Below, in pieces: positions 17,557 to 25,703 of a stretch of 64,000 nt of DNA. How positions within the stretch are numbered: position 1 is the stretch's first letter; every line of letters begins with the position of its first letter. The notes under the pieces were generated by a model that saw only the letters and a list, made by a program, of their open reading frames with translations, was not told the origin of the DNA and searched no databases. Origin of the DNA: Rhodobacteraceae bacterium UBA6197 (GTDB lineage Bacteria > Pseudomonadota > Alphaproteobacteria > Rhodobacterales > Rhodobacteraceae); NCBI GenBank assembly GCA_002422085.1, contig DISZ01000008.1, positions 225,168-289,167 of the forward strand. Reading direction: 5' to 3'. Made by a program: the position numbers and the translations under genes.

Positions 17557-18600
17557 ATGAAACGGTCTATCGGATCCACTTTGGCGCTATTGGCGCTGAC
17601 GAGTGCCCCGGCTTTCGCCGATGATGCCGCCCTGCGTGAGCAGGCCAAGGAAATGTTCGAAGCGATCCCGTTGAACGGGCCAGCGCTGGAAAACAACGTC
17701 ATGTCGCGCGATCGCGTCGATCTGGGGGCAAAGCTGTTCTTTGACCCGCGGATGTCGCGTTCCGGCCTGTTCTCGTGCCAGTCGTGCCACAACGTGGGTA
17801 TCGGCGGCGTTGACGGGCTGGAAACCTCGATCGGGCACGGCTGGCAAAAAGGCCCGCGCAACGCGCCGACGATGCTGAACGCGGTGTTCAACATTGCCCA
17901 GTTCTGGGATGGCCGCGCCCCCGATCTGGCCGAGCAGGCCAAAGGTCCGGTGCAGGCAGGTGTCGAGATGAACAACACCCCCGACAACGTCGTCGCGACG
18001 ATGAAGTCGATGTCGGGCTATGTCGATGCCTTTGCCACCGCCTTTCCCGGCGAATCGGACCCGATCACCTTTGACAACTTTGCGCTGGCGATCGAGGCCT
18101 TTGAGGCCACGCTGATTACCCCCAACTCGAAGTTCGACCAGTTCCTGATGGGTTCGGACGGGGCAATGTCGGACGTGGAAAAAGCGGGTCTGCAACTGTT
18201 CGTCGATACCGGCTGTGCCTCGTGCCACGGCGGGATCAACTTTGGCGGGCAGGACTACTACCCGTTCGGCGTGGTTGAAAAGCCGGGTGCGGCCGTGCTG
18301 CCCGAAGGCGACAAGGGCCGCTTTGCGGTTACCGAAACGGCGGGTGACGACTATGTGTTCCGCGCCGCGCCGCTGCGCAACATCGCCCTGACGGCGCCCT
18401 ATTTCCACTCGGGCAAGGTCTGGAACCTGAAGGAAGCCGTGGACATCATGGCCAACTCGCAGCTGGGTGCCGAACTGACCGACGAGCAGGTTGACCAGAT
18501 CGTCGCCTTCTTGGGCACGCTGACCGGCGAACAGCCGCTGGTGGTTCACCCGATCCTGCCGGTGCGCACGATGGCAACGCCACTGCCCGAAGAAATGTGA
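17557..18600 (+). CDS. ccpA: Di-haem cytochrome c peroxidase
   Basis: A 347-residue periplasmic enzyme that reduces hydrogen peroxide to water with electrons from cytochrome c. A signal peptide is present (cleavage after APAFA, residue 21). Two haem-c sites, CQSCH at 74-78 and CASCH at 220-224, mark the electron-accepting and peroxidatic domains of the bacterial CCP/MauG superfamily; the length and FFDPRMSRSG, GPRNAPTMLNA and APYFHSGKVWNL blocks fit true CCP rather than MauG. An FNR-type box lies upstream and a strong terminator follows, so it appears to be a single-gene transcript induced at low oxygen. Symbol ccpA is used by analogy with Paracoccus and Rhodobacter. Confidence 0.93.
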   Translation: MKRSIGSTLALLALTSAPAFADDAALREQAKEMFEAIPLNGPALENNVMSRDRVDLGAKLFFDPRMSRSGLFSCQSCHNVGIGGVDGLETSIGHGWQKGPRNAPTMLNAVFNIAQFWDGRAPDLAEQAKGPVQAGVEMNNTPDNVVATMKSMSGYVDAFATAFPGESDPITFDNFALAIEAFEATLITPNSKFDQFLMGSDGAMSDVEKAGLQLFVDTGCASCHGGINFGGQDYYPFGVVEKPGAAVLPEGDKGRFAVTETAGDDYVFRAAPLRNIALTAPYFHSGKVWNLKEAVDIMANSQLGAELTDEQVDQIVAFLGTLTGEQPLVVHPILPVRTMATPLPEEM

Positions 18601-18625
18601 ACCCTGCGCGCCGGGGCCAGCGGTG

Positions 18626-18654
18626 GGGCGCGGGGAAACCTCGCGCCCTTTTTT
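18626..18654 (+). terminator. Intrinsic terminator of the peroxidase gene
   Basis: Stem GGGCGCGGGG / CCTCGCGCCC with an AAA loop (one G-T pair) followed by six T, 26 bases after the stop codon. Confidence 0.9.
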
Positions 18655-18915
18655 GCGCACTGCGCGCGCGAGGCTGGGCTGCTTGGGTCGGCATCATCGG
18701 GTCAAGTAGGCCATGGCCCGCAGGGTTTGGCGGCAAGGTCGGGCCAACAGGTTTGGGCGGCCGAATTGAGCGCTGCAATCCAGATCACGGGCGGCCGATT
18801 CGATCCGCGCGGCGGCGTCGCCCGAAAATACGACACCCGCCGGTTCTGGTGTCAGATCCGGCGGGCGGTCCAAGGTCGAGGTCAGGCGCGACCCGGCAGG
18901 CAGCGCAAGCGGGTG
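18655..18915. other. Gene-free spacer
   Basis: About 260 bases between the peroxidase terminator and the stop of the TDT transporter gene. I see no coding frame with protein-like content, no tRNA shape and no copy of the dispersed repeat. Confidence 0.6.
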
Positions 18916-19923
18916 TTATTCGGGATGGCAGATCTCATTCCGGACAATGCCCTGCACCGTGCGCCAGATCAGCGCCACAATCAGTGCCACCAGTGCCACC
19001 AAAAGAACCTCGCCGATCAGCACATGGGTATGCGACTTCGCCATTTCGCCATACATGATGCTCGAGATGGTCAGAGAGGCCAACGGGAAGCTGAGCGCCC
19101 AGAAGGACAAGGCAAAGGGCAACCGCAGGATGCGCGGCAGTTGCAACGCGATGATGGCGGCAAAGACATAGGCAAGGCTCAGCAAGATATGGGCAAAGTG
19201 ATCGACTCCGCCGGTCAGCCGGACCCAGGCGAGGAAGGCCACCGCAGGCGGCGCCACCATGATCACCATCGTCGGTTGCAACCGCTCCGCCAGCGGGTCA
19301 TGAAACACCAGCCGGTTGAAGACCAGTGTCAAGAGCACCATCCAGAAGATCAGACCGGCCGAAAAGAACAGCCACGAAATCTCTGGGAAACCCAGTTGCG
19401 CCCCCGCCACCGGCACGATCACATTGCCGACCGCCGGGATGAACCATGCCGGGTTCAGGTGGCCATGCTGAAACGATCGCGTCCCGATCCAGCCTGAAAT
19501 CACCGCCAAGGTCAGCGCGCCCTGCAACGTCGTGCCGATGATCCACAGCGCCAACGCAACAGGTTCGGACTCGGAAAGAAAGGCGGTGGCCAGAAGCAGG
19601 ATCGACACCGAGATCGTCGGGAAGAAGGCCATCCGCACCGGGTGGTGCCACTCGGCGGCCAGATCCTTGCCATGGCGCACGGCCTTGGCGGCGTAGACCA
19701 ACGAAACCAACACAAAGACCAGCAGCGTGGCGGCCAGTGCCACCTGAAACGGGATCTTGCCCAGACCCATCGGCGCCGCCGCCGCGCGCAGCGCCAAGGT
19801 AAAGCCCCCCAGACCCATCGTCGTGGCGAAAAAGGTGATCGGGAAATTCGCAAGCCGACTGGGGGCCGCCGTCTGCGGGGCTGATTTCGGGGCTGATTTC
19901 GGGGCCGTTTCGGTGGCGGTCAT
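18916..19923 (-). CDS. TDT/SLAC1-family anion transporter (TehA-like)
   Basis: A 335-residue membrane protein with about ten hydrophobic helices. The opening FPITFFATTMGLGGFTLALR and the repeated helix-hairpin pattern are typical of the tellurite-resistance/dicarboxylate transporter (TDT) family, relatives of TehA and the plant anion channel SLAC1. The N-terminal 20 residues are a hydrophilic Ala/Pro/Ser/Lys leader (TAPKSAPKSAP). The start 19923 has GAGG upstream. It is divergent from an NsrR-like regulator, with shared regulatory sequence between them, so nitric-oxide-linked control is likely. The transported ion cannot be told from sequence. Confidence 0.85.
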   Translation of the reverse strand: MTATETAPKSAPKSAPQTAAPSRLANFPITFFATTMGLGGFTLALRAAAAPMGLGKIPFQVALAATLLVFVLVSLVYAAKAVRHGKDLAAEWHHPVRMAFFPTISVSILLLATAFLSESEPVALALWIIGTTLQGALTLAVISGWIGTRSFQHGHLNPAWFIPAVGNVIVPVAGAQLGFPEISWLFFSAGLIFWMVLLTLVFNRLVFHDPLAERLQPTMVIMVAPPAVAFLAWVRLTGGVDHFAHILLSLAYVFAAIIALQLPRILRLPFALSFWALSFPLASLTISSIMYGEMAKSHTHVLIGEVLLVALVALIVALIWRTVQGIVRNEICHPE

Positions 19924-20075
19924 ATCGGATTCCTCGCACTCGGCGCGCGTCCGGGGGTCCCGTGGCCGCCACGCGCGCAAATGCGGCGCGGCCGGTGGCC
20001 AAGGGGGCGGATGTCGACGTCATTACATTCCAAAACGAGCATATAACGGAAACGGCGCGGCGAACCCAGACAAAA

Positions 20076-20095
20076 AAGATGCATTTGCGGTATCT
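20076..20095. promoter_or_regulatory. NsrR-like operator
   Basis: AAGATGCATTT, identical to one half of the NsrR consensus, followed by GCGGTATCT so that AGATGC and GTATCT form an imperfect inverted repeat. It lies between the divergent transporter and nsrR-like genes. Confidence 0.6.
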
Positions 20096-20107
20096 GATCT
20101 GGGTCAA
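20094..20107. promoter_or_regulatory. FNR/Dnr-like half-degenerate box
   Basis: CTGATCTGGGTCAA matches eight of ten positions of TTGAT-N4-ATCAA. It overlaps the right end of the NsrR-like operator and lies 51 bases before the regulator's start. Confidence 0.4.
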
Positions 20108-20157
20108 ATCGCCCCATGTCGAAGTCGGTTACATACGACCGAACAAAGGATGGGCCA

Positions 20158-20619
20158 ATGCGATTGACTACCCGTACCAATCTGGCGATGCGCACGTTGA
20201 TGTTTTGCGCCGTCAACTCAGGACGAATCGTGCGCAAGCACGAGATTGCCGCAGCCTGCAACGCGTCGGAAAACCATCTCGCGCAAGTGGTCAACACCTT
20301 GGCGCAACGCGGCTTCATCGACACTCAACGTGGCCGGTCGGGGGGGTTGCGTCTCAACCGTCCGATGGAAGAGATCGGCGTCGGCGCGGTGCTGCGGGAA
20401 TTCGAAACCTCGGTGCCTTTCGCGGAATGTTTCGATGCGGCCAACAACACCTGCCCGCTGGTCGATGCCTGCCTGTTTCGCGACGCGCTTCTGGCCGCGC
20501 TGGAGGCGTTTTATGCTGCGATGGACGACATCACCCTGGCCGATCTGGTCGAGAACAACGCCGCCCTCGAACATATCTTGAGGATGAGCGGCGACCGGCC
20601 CATCGTGCCTTGCGCGTGA
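20158..20619 (+). CDS. nsrR: Rrf2-family regulator, NsrR-like nitric oxide sensor
   Basis: A 153-residue Rrf2 protein. The winged helix-turn-helix covers residues about 1-70 (KHEIAAACNASENHLAQVVNTLAQRGF; wing RGRSGGLRL). Three cysteines at 91, 99 and 105, in an ECFDAANNTCPLVDAC context, are placed as in the Fe-S cluster loop of NsrR. NsrR represses NO-detoxification genes and is released when NO attacks its cluster. The start MRLTTRTNLAMR at 20158 has AAAGGA upstream. The divergent TDT transporter and the NsrR-like operator suggest both genes are its targets. The Fe-S cysteine spacing differs slightly between NsrR and relatives, so the assignment is strong but not certain. Confidence 0.87.
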   Translation: MRLTTRTNLAMRTLMFCAVNSGRIVRKHEIAAACNASENHLAQVVNTLAQRGFIDTQRGRSGGLRLNRPMEEIGVGAVLREFETSVPFAECFDAANNTCPLVDACLFRDALLAALEAFYAAMDDITLADLVENNAALEHILRMSGDRPIVPCA

Positions 20620-21011
20620 CGTTTTGCTCACAACCGCGCGATCCGCTGCAGCCATGACCCTTTGCGCTTGACCGAATACGGGCGTCAGTCTAGCTGCGCC
20701 TCGATTTCGCCATTCAAGAATGGCCCCATGAAGGGGCTGGGCGGTAATTTCAAGGTCGAGCAATGCAAAACATGCAGCAAATGGGCGACGAGCGCGCGTC
20801 CGGGCAACAATGGGGCACGGAGTCGATTGCGGATCAGCCCGCCCGACCGCGTCAGCAGCAAGCCCAGGCAGGCGCCAGCACGCAAGCCGGCGCGCAGCAA
20901 GATCTGGCGACGGGCACAACCGCCCGCCCGATCACCGACTGGGCCGCGATCTGAGACTTGCAATGCGGCGTGCGGCGGTGAACACTTCGGACAAGTGATC
21001 CGGAGGCCCCC
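20620..21011. other. Gene-free spacer
   Basis: About 390 bases after the nsrR-like gene. Several short frames cross it, none with a ribosome site plus protein-like composition. It contains no copy of the dispersed repeat and no clear terminator; possibly remnants of a lost gene. Confidence 0.5.
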
Positions 21012-21044
21012 CTGTCAAACACCAGCCGGCCGCTGCCGACCCCT

Positions 21045-21362
21045 TTGACCGAGATCCCCAACATCGGCCCGGCAACGGCCGCGGCCTTTGCGCGCGCGGG
21101 GGTGAACGATGCCGAAACCCTGCGCGCGATCGGCGCGGATGCGGCCTATCGGCGCTGGCTTCTGGCTGGCAACGGGGCGCATTTCATCGGCTACTATGCC
21201 TTGGTGATGGGGTTACAGGGTCGCCCGTGGAACGATTGCCGGGGCGCAGAGAAAACAGCGCTGCGGGTCCGGTTCGACGCGCTCAAGGCCGAATGCGCCA
21301 AGGCGGGCGGCTTTGAAGCCGTGCTGAACGAAATCGGCCTGCTGCCACCTGCCGACCGATGA
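21045..21362 (+). CDS. TfoX C-terminal domain protein
   Basis: A helix-hairpin-helix type protein (IPNIGPATAAAFARAGV, DAETLRAIGADAAYRRW, then GYYALVMGLQGRPW) of the TfoX C-terminal domain family. In full-length TfoX/Sxy this domain follows the competence activator domain; here it stands alone, which is common in alphaproteobacteria, and its role is unknown. The start is uncertain: TTG 21045 is the first standard start in frame, but it has no ribosome site, while a CTG at 21012 in the same frame has GGAGG five bases upstream and would add LSNTSRPLPTP. Family call firm, start weak. Confidence 0.8.
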   Translation: MTEIPNIGPATAAAFARAGVNDAETLRAIGADAAYRRWLLAGNGAHFIGYYALVMGLQGRPWNDCRGAEKTALRVRFDALKAECAKAGGFEAVLNEIGLLPPADR

Positions 21363-21520
21363 CACCTTCCCCTGCCCCATATTTGCCCCTGGCCCCCAAT
21401 TGGTCTCGGCACTCGGTGGCATTCAAGATCCCGACCTGTTCTGGACACCCTGTGCCGGTCTGTCCGTCGTGGTGGCGCAGGCGCGTTTATACACAGGTCG
21501 GAGTTGTTCAACCGGCAGAA

Positions 21521-21604
21521 CGCTCCGCGGGGGATATTTACGCGAAGATGAAATCGATGGATTCGCTCTTTCAGCTTTGTTTAAATATCCCCGCCGGAGG
21601 CTCC
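21521..21604. repeat. Inverted pair of the dispersed repeat (copies 5a and 5b)
   Basis: Plus-orientation copy 21521-21553 (CGCTCCGCGGGGGATATTT, GCGAAGATGAAA tail) and minus-orientation copy 21568-21604 (CTTTCAGCTTTG ... CCCCGCCGGAGGCTCC). They lie tail to tail, the reverse of the order at 11385 and 32429, in the 334-base gap between the TfoX-C gene and ndk, which otherwise holds nothing recognised. Confidence 0.8.
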
Positions 21605-21696
21605 CGTCCTTGCCCCGGATGCCGCGCGGGAAGGCAAGCGCCAATGAAAAGGCCGCCTCCGAAGAAGCGGCCAGATTGTTGCACTCAGATCCGGGG

Positions 21697-22119
21697 TCAG
21701 CCGACCAGTTCAAGACCCGAAAAGAAAAACGCGATCTCACGGGCCGCCGAGGTCTCGGAATCCGAGCCATGTACCGAGTTTTCGCCGACAGACAGGGCGA
21801 ATTCCTTGCGGATGGTCCCGTCGGCGGCATTGGCCGGGTTGGTGGCGCCCATCACGTCGCGGTTTTTCAAGATCGCGCCGTCGCCTTCAAGCACCTGCAC
21901 CACCACCGGCTCTGAGGCCATGAATTCACACAGCTCACCGTAAAAGCCGCGCTCTTTGTGCTCGGCGTAAAACTGGCCCGCCTGGTCCATCGACAGTCTG
22001 ATCCGCTTTTGCGCAACAATGCGCAGGCCGGCTTCTTCGAACTTGGCATTGATCTTGCCGGTCAGGTTGCGCTTGGTCGCGTCGGGTTTGATGATCGAGA
22101 GGGTGCGTTCGGTCGCCAT
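21697..22119 (-). CDS. ndk: Nucleoside diphosphate kinase
   Basis: A 140-residue NDK that transfers the gamma phosphate of ATP to nucleoside diphosphates through a phospho-histidine. It shows ERTLSIIKPDATKRN at the start and the active-site histidine in ENSVHGSDS near residue 117, with the usual length for bacteria. AGGAG lies nine bases before ATG 22119. It stands alone, divergent from a small exported protein gene. Confidence 0.97.
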   Translation of the reverse strand: MATERTLSIIKPDATKRNLTGKINAKFEEAGLRIVAQKRIRLSMDQAGQFYAEHKERGFYGELCEFMASEPVVVQVLEGDGAILKNRDVMGATNPANAADGTIRKEFALSVGENSVHGSDSETSAAREIAFFFSGLELVG

Positions 22120-22265
22120 CTGGCTTGCTCCTAGGTAGGGAAAGTTTCTGGCGCGGCCTTAGCACGCGTCGGGATGCGGCAAAAGGGGCTATCCGAAAGG
22201 GAATTGACCCGGCCGCAAGAGGTTGATAACTTTTGTCAACTATTAGCTCTTACAAAGGCCATGCC

Positions 22266-22559
22266 ATGCTCCTGCTTTCTCGTCCGTTGATTCTGTGCCT
22301 GTCGTTTGTGGCCATGGCGGGGACCGCCGCCGCCGAAGACCCGCAGCCCTTGCCACTTACCTATGAGATGTTCGAGGCCGGGGTCACCCATATCGACATG
22401 GCGGTCTGCCCCGAATCCCTTGCCGCCCCGGACCGGTTCTGCCGTTTGACGGTGCTGAACGATCAGATCAACGTTTTTGCCTTTACCACCGAGGCCGACA
22501 GCCCGCTTGTCGGCTTTCAAAGCTGGCCAGCCGATCTTTTTGCCGGGCTTTTGGACTAA
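22266..22559 (+). CDS. Small exported protein of unknown function
   Basis: A 97-residue protein with a signal peptide (MLLLSRPLILCLSFVAMAG, cleavage after about TAAA) and a mature part of about 72 residues containing two cysteines twelve residues apart (CPESLAAPDRFC) that could form a disulfide in the periplasm. I do not recognise the family. ATG 22266 is chosen because it starts the signal peptide; AAAGG precedes it. The ABC-F gene follows 60 bases later, so the two may share a transcript. Confidence 0.7.
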   Translation: MLLLSRPLILCLSFVAMAGTAAAEDPQPLPLTYEMFEAGVTHIDMAVCPESLAAPDRFCRLTVLNDQINVFAFTTEADSPLVGFQSWPADLFAGLLD

Positions 22560-22621
22560 GCCGGCCGCCGCGGCACCGCCGCTTGTTGACATGGCCGCGC
22601 GGCTGGGCCATCCCCCGCCCC

Positions 22622-24469
22622 ATGTTGAAAATCGCTGACATCACCTATTCCGTCGAGGGGCGCCCACTGTTTGAGGGCGCCTCAGCCACCATCCCCGATG
22701 GCCACAAGGTTGGCCTTGTCGGGCGCAACGGCGCGGGCAAGACCACGCTGTTCCGGCTGATCCGGGGCGAACTGGCGCTGGAGGGCGGCACGATCAGCCT
22801 GCCGACGCGCGCGCGCATCGGCGGCGTGGCGCAAGAGGTGCCCTCATCGTCGACCTCGCTGATCGACACCGTGCTGGCCGCCGATACCGAACGCGCCGCG
22901 CTGATGGCCGAGGCGGAAACCGCGCATGACCCGATGCGGATCGCCGATATCCAGCACCGGCTGGCCGATATCGACGCCTGGTCGGCCGAGGCGCGCGCCA
23001 GCTCCATTCTCAAGGGCCTCGGGTTTGACGCGGCGGCACAGCTTCGGCCCTGTTCCGACTACTCGGGCGGCTGGCGGATGCGGGTGGCGCTGGCGGGGGT
23101 GCTGTTTGCGCAACCCGATGTGCTGCTGCTGGACGAACCGACCAACTACCTTGACCTTGAAGGCGCGCTCTGGCTGGAGCAGTATCTGGCGAAATACCCC
23201 CATACGGTCATCATCATCAGCCACGACCGCGGGCTTTTGAACCGTGCGGTCGGCGCCATCCTGCATCTGGAAAACCGCAAGCTGACGCTCTGGACCGGCG
23301 GCTATGACCAGTTTGCCCGCAACCGCGCCACCTCGCTGGCGGTGCAGGCCGCCGAAGCGCGCAAACAAGACGCGCGCCGGGCGCATCTGCAAAGCTTCGT
23401 TGACCGCTTCAAGGCCAAGGCATCCAAGGCGAAGCAGGCCCAGAGCCGGGTCAAGATGCTGGAAAAGATGACCCCGATCACCGCCCCCGAAGAGGCGGCC
23501 AAACACGTCTTCACCTTCCCTGCCCCCGAGGAATTGTCGCCGCCGATCATCAACCTCGAAGAGGCCTCGGTCGGCTACGGTGGCCCGGCGATCCTGCGCC
23601 GGCTAAGCCTGCGCATCGACCAGGACGACCGGATCGCGCTTCTGGGCCGCAACGGCGAGGGCAAATCGACGCTGTCGAAACTGCTGGCCGGCAAGCTGAC
23701 GGTCTCGGGCGGCAAGCTGACCCGCTCGTCGAAACTGCGCATCGGCTATTTCGCCCAGCATCAGGTCGATGAGCTGCACCTTGACGAAACGCCGCTGCAA
23801 CACATCCAGCGGATGCGCCCGGCCGAAGGGCAGCCCCGGCTGCGCGCGCGCCTTGCAGGCTTTGGCCTTGGCGCCGATCAGGCCGAAACGCTGGTCGCGA
23901 AACTGTCGGGCGGGCAAAAGGCGCGGCTGTCGCTGCTTTTGGCCACGATCGAGGCGCCACATCTGCTGATTCTGGATGAACCGACCAACCACCTCGACAT
24001 CGAATCGCGCGAAGCGCTGGTCGAGGCGCTGACCGATTATTCTGGCGCGGTGGTGCTGGTCAGCCATGACATGCACCTTCTGGGTCTGGTCGCCGACCGG
24101 CTCTGGCTGGTCAAGGCCGGGGGCGTTGCCCCCTATGACGGCGATCTGGAAAGCTATCGGCGCGAACTTCTGGCCGGCGAGCCGTCAGAGCCCGACGCCA
24201 AGACCAAAAAGCCCGCCCGCTCTGGCAAAGATGCGGGGGCGGGCCTGCGTTCGGATCTGCGCAAATGCGAGGACCGCATCGCCAAGCTGACCGAGATGCT
24301 GGAAAAGCTGGACGCGAAATTGGCCGACCCCGCGCTTTACGCCCCGCATATGACGGGCGAGTTGAAGAAGTGGACCGCCAAACGGCTTGAGGCCGAAACG
24401 GCGATGACACGCGCCGAAGAGCTCTGGCTGGCCGCTCAGAATGCGCTTGACGCGGCGAACGCCGCCTGA
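22622..24469 (+). CDS. ABC-F family ATPase
   Basis: A 615-residue soluble protein with two ABC domains and no membrane segments. Domain 1: Walker A GRNGAGKTT, signature YSGGWRMRVALA, Walker B LLLDEPTNYLDLE. Domain 2: GRNGEGKST, LSGGQKARLSLL, LILDEPTNHLDIE. A charged linker between them (about 245-300; KAKASKAKQAQSR) is the P-site tRNA-interaction motif region, and a C-terminal coiled coil (about 545-612) resembles Uup/YheS. ABC-F proteins act on ribosomes as translation factors. The start MLKIADITYSVEG at 22622 is the first conserved residue. Which subfamily it belongs to needs a tree. Confidence 0.92.
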   Translation: MLKIADITYSVEGRPLFEGASATIPDGHKVGLVGRNGAGKTTLFRLIRGELALEGGTISLPTRARIGGVAQEVPSSSTSLIDTVLAADTERAALMAEAETAHDPMRIADIQHRLADIDAWSAEARASSILKGLGFDAAAQLRPCSDYSGGWRMRVALAGVLFAQPDVLLLDEPTNYLDLEGALWLEQYLAKYPHTVIIISHDRGLLNRAVGAILHLENRKLTLWTGGYDQFARNRATSLAVQAAEARKQDARRAHLQSFVDRFKAKASKAKQAQSRVKMLEKMTPITAPEEAAKHVFTFPAPEELSPPIINLEEASVGYGGPAILRRLSLRIDQDDRIALLGRNGEGKSTLSKLLAGKLTVSGGKLTRSSKLRIGYFAQHQVDELHLDETPLQHIQRMRPAEGQPRLRARLAGFGLGADQAETLVAKLSGGQKARLSLLLATIEAPHLLILDEPTNHLDIESREALVEALTDYSGAVVLVSHDMHLLGLVADRLWLVKAGGVAPYDGDLESYRRELLAGEPSEPDAKTKKPARSGKDAGAGLRSDLRKCEDRIAKLTEMLEKLDAKLADPALYAPHMTGELKKWTAKRLEAETAMTRAEELWLAAQNALDAANAA

Positions 24470-24472
24470 CCC

Positions 24473-24527
24473 GGCTTCTTTTTGGCAAAAATACTCAAAC
24501 CCCGGCCGCCCCGTTCGGGACGGCCGG
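24473..24527 (+). terminator. Dispersed-repeat variant plus terminator-like hairpin after the ABC-F gene
   Basis: A type-B repeat variant in minus orientation (GGCTTCTTTTTGGC, then AATACTC) runs from 24473 to about 24500. It is followed by the hairpin CCGGCCG-CCCCG-TTCGGG-CGGCCGG at 24502-24527 and the AT-rich CAAAATATA. Confidence 0.6.
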
Positions 24528-24556
24528 CAAAATATACCCATCATTTCACTCAACTA

Positions 24557-24576
24557 TTGACCAAAGTAATTTAGTC
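24557..24576 (+). promoter_or_regulatory. Putative iron-responsive operator upstream of the Fe3+-binding protein gene
   Basis: GACCAAAGTAATTTAGTC is an inverted repeat (GAC-N-AAA / TTT-N-GTC) preceded by TT, 41 bases before the ATG. Its form resembles the iron-box operators bound by Rrf2-type iron regulators in Rhodobacterales. Confidence 0.5.
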
Positions 24577-24617
24577 GGGTTTATAGGCCGAACCGAAACC
24601 AACCCCAAGGATCTGCC

Positions 24618-25625
24618 ATGAACATGCGTCTTGCCCTCTTGACCGGCACCTGCCTCAGCTTGGCCGCCCCGGCGTTGGCCGAAGAGGTCAACGTCTACTC
24701 GCACCGCCAGCCCGAGCTCGTGCAGCCGCTGTTTGATGCTTTCACCAAGCAAACCGGCATCGCGGTCAATGTCGCCTTCGTCGACAAGGGCATGGTCGAG
24801 CGCCTCAGCGCCGAGGGTGCGCGCTCGCCCGCCGATCTGGTGATGACCGTCGATATCGCGCGGCTGGCACAGGTGGTTGACGCCGGTGTCACGCAGGCGG
24901 TGGACGACGCCACGCTGAACGCCGCGATTCCTGCCGAATTCCGCGACCCGTCGGGGCATTGGTTCGGCCTGACCTCGCGCGCGCGCATCGTCTATGCCAG
25001 CAAGGACCGCGTGGCACCGGGCGACGTGACCACCTACGAAGACCTCGCCGACCCGAAATGGAAAGGCCGGATCTGCACCCGCTCGGGCACCTCGGACTAT
25101 AACGTCGCGCTGACGGCGGCCTATCTCGCGCATCACGGCGCCGAGGCCACCAAGACCTGGCTGGAGGGCGTCAAGGCGAACCTCGCCAAAAAGCCCGAAG
25201 GCGGCGACCGCGATCAGGTCAAGGCGATCTGGGCGGGGCAATGCGACATCAGTCTGGGCAATACCTATTACATGGGCGAGATGCTGGCCGACCCCGACCA
25301 GAAGGCCTGGGCCGAAAGCGTAAACCTGGTGTTCCCGGTGTTCGAGGGCGGCGGCACCCATATGAACATCTCGGGCGTGGCGATGACCAAGGCCGCCCCG
25401 AACCGCGATGCCGCTTTGCAACTGATGACGTTTCTGGCCTCGGACACGGCGCAGGAAATCTATGCCCAGACCAACCACGAATTCCCGGTCAAGCCGGGGG
25501 TGGCGCGGTCGGATCTGGTGGCAAGCTGGGGCGATTTCACCCCCGATACGCTGAGCCTGACCGAGGTCGCCGCGCTGCGCCCGGCCGCGCTCAAGTTGAT
25601 TGAAGAAGTCAACTTCGACGGCTAA
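24618..25625 (+). CDS. fbpA: Ferric iron ABC transporter, periplasmic binding protein
   Basis: A 335-residue periplasmic binding protein with signal peptide (cleavage after ALAEE region, about residue 21). The mature start VNVYSHRQPELVQPLFDAF and the iron-binding tyrosine pair in GNTYYMGEML are typical of the FbpA/FutA class of Fe3+ binding proteins. It would deliver ferric iron to an FbpBC-type permease, but no permease or ATPase gene is adjacent: a terminator follows directly and the next gene is on the other strand. An operator-like palindrome upstream fits iron control. Confidence 0.9.
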   Translation: MNMRLALLTGTCLSLAAPALAEEVNVYSHRQPELVQPLFDAFTKQTGIAVNVAFVDKGMVERLSAEGARSPADLVMTVDIARLAQVVDAGVTQAVDDATLNAAIPAEFRDPSGHWFGLTSRARIVYASKDRVAPGDVTTYEDLADPKWKGRICTRSGTSDYNVALTAAYLAHHGAEATKTWLEGVKANLAKKPEGGDRDQVKAIWAGQCDISLGNTYYMGEMLADPDQKAWAESVNLVFPVFEGGGTHMNISGVAMTKAAPNRDAALQLMTFLASDTAQEIYAQTNHEFPVKPGVARSDLVASWGDFTPDTLSLTEVAALRPAALKLIEEVNFDG

Positions 25626-25641
25626 CAGCCTGTCATAAATG

Positions 25642-25673
25642 AAAACCCCGGGCGTTCAGCGCCCGGGGCTTTT
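25642..25673. terminator. Intrinsic terminator, bidirectional
   Basis: Perfect 9-bp stem CCCCGGGCG / CGCCCGGGG with TTCAG loop, A-run on the left and CTTTT on the right. It sits between the convergent fbpA and 25704-26498 genes and can serve both. Confidence 0.92.
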
Positions 25674-25703
25674 GCGTCTCGAGCCCGAACGACGGGCGCG
25701 CGC

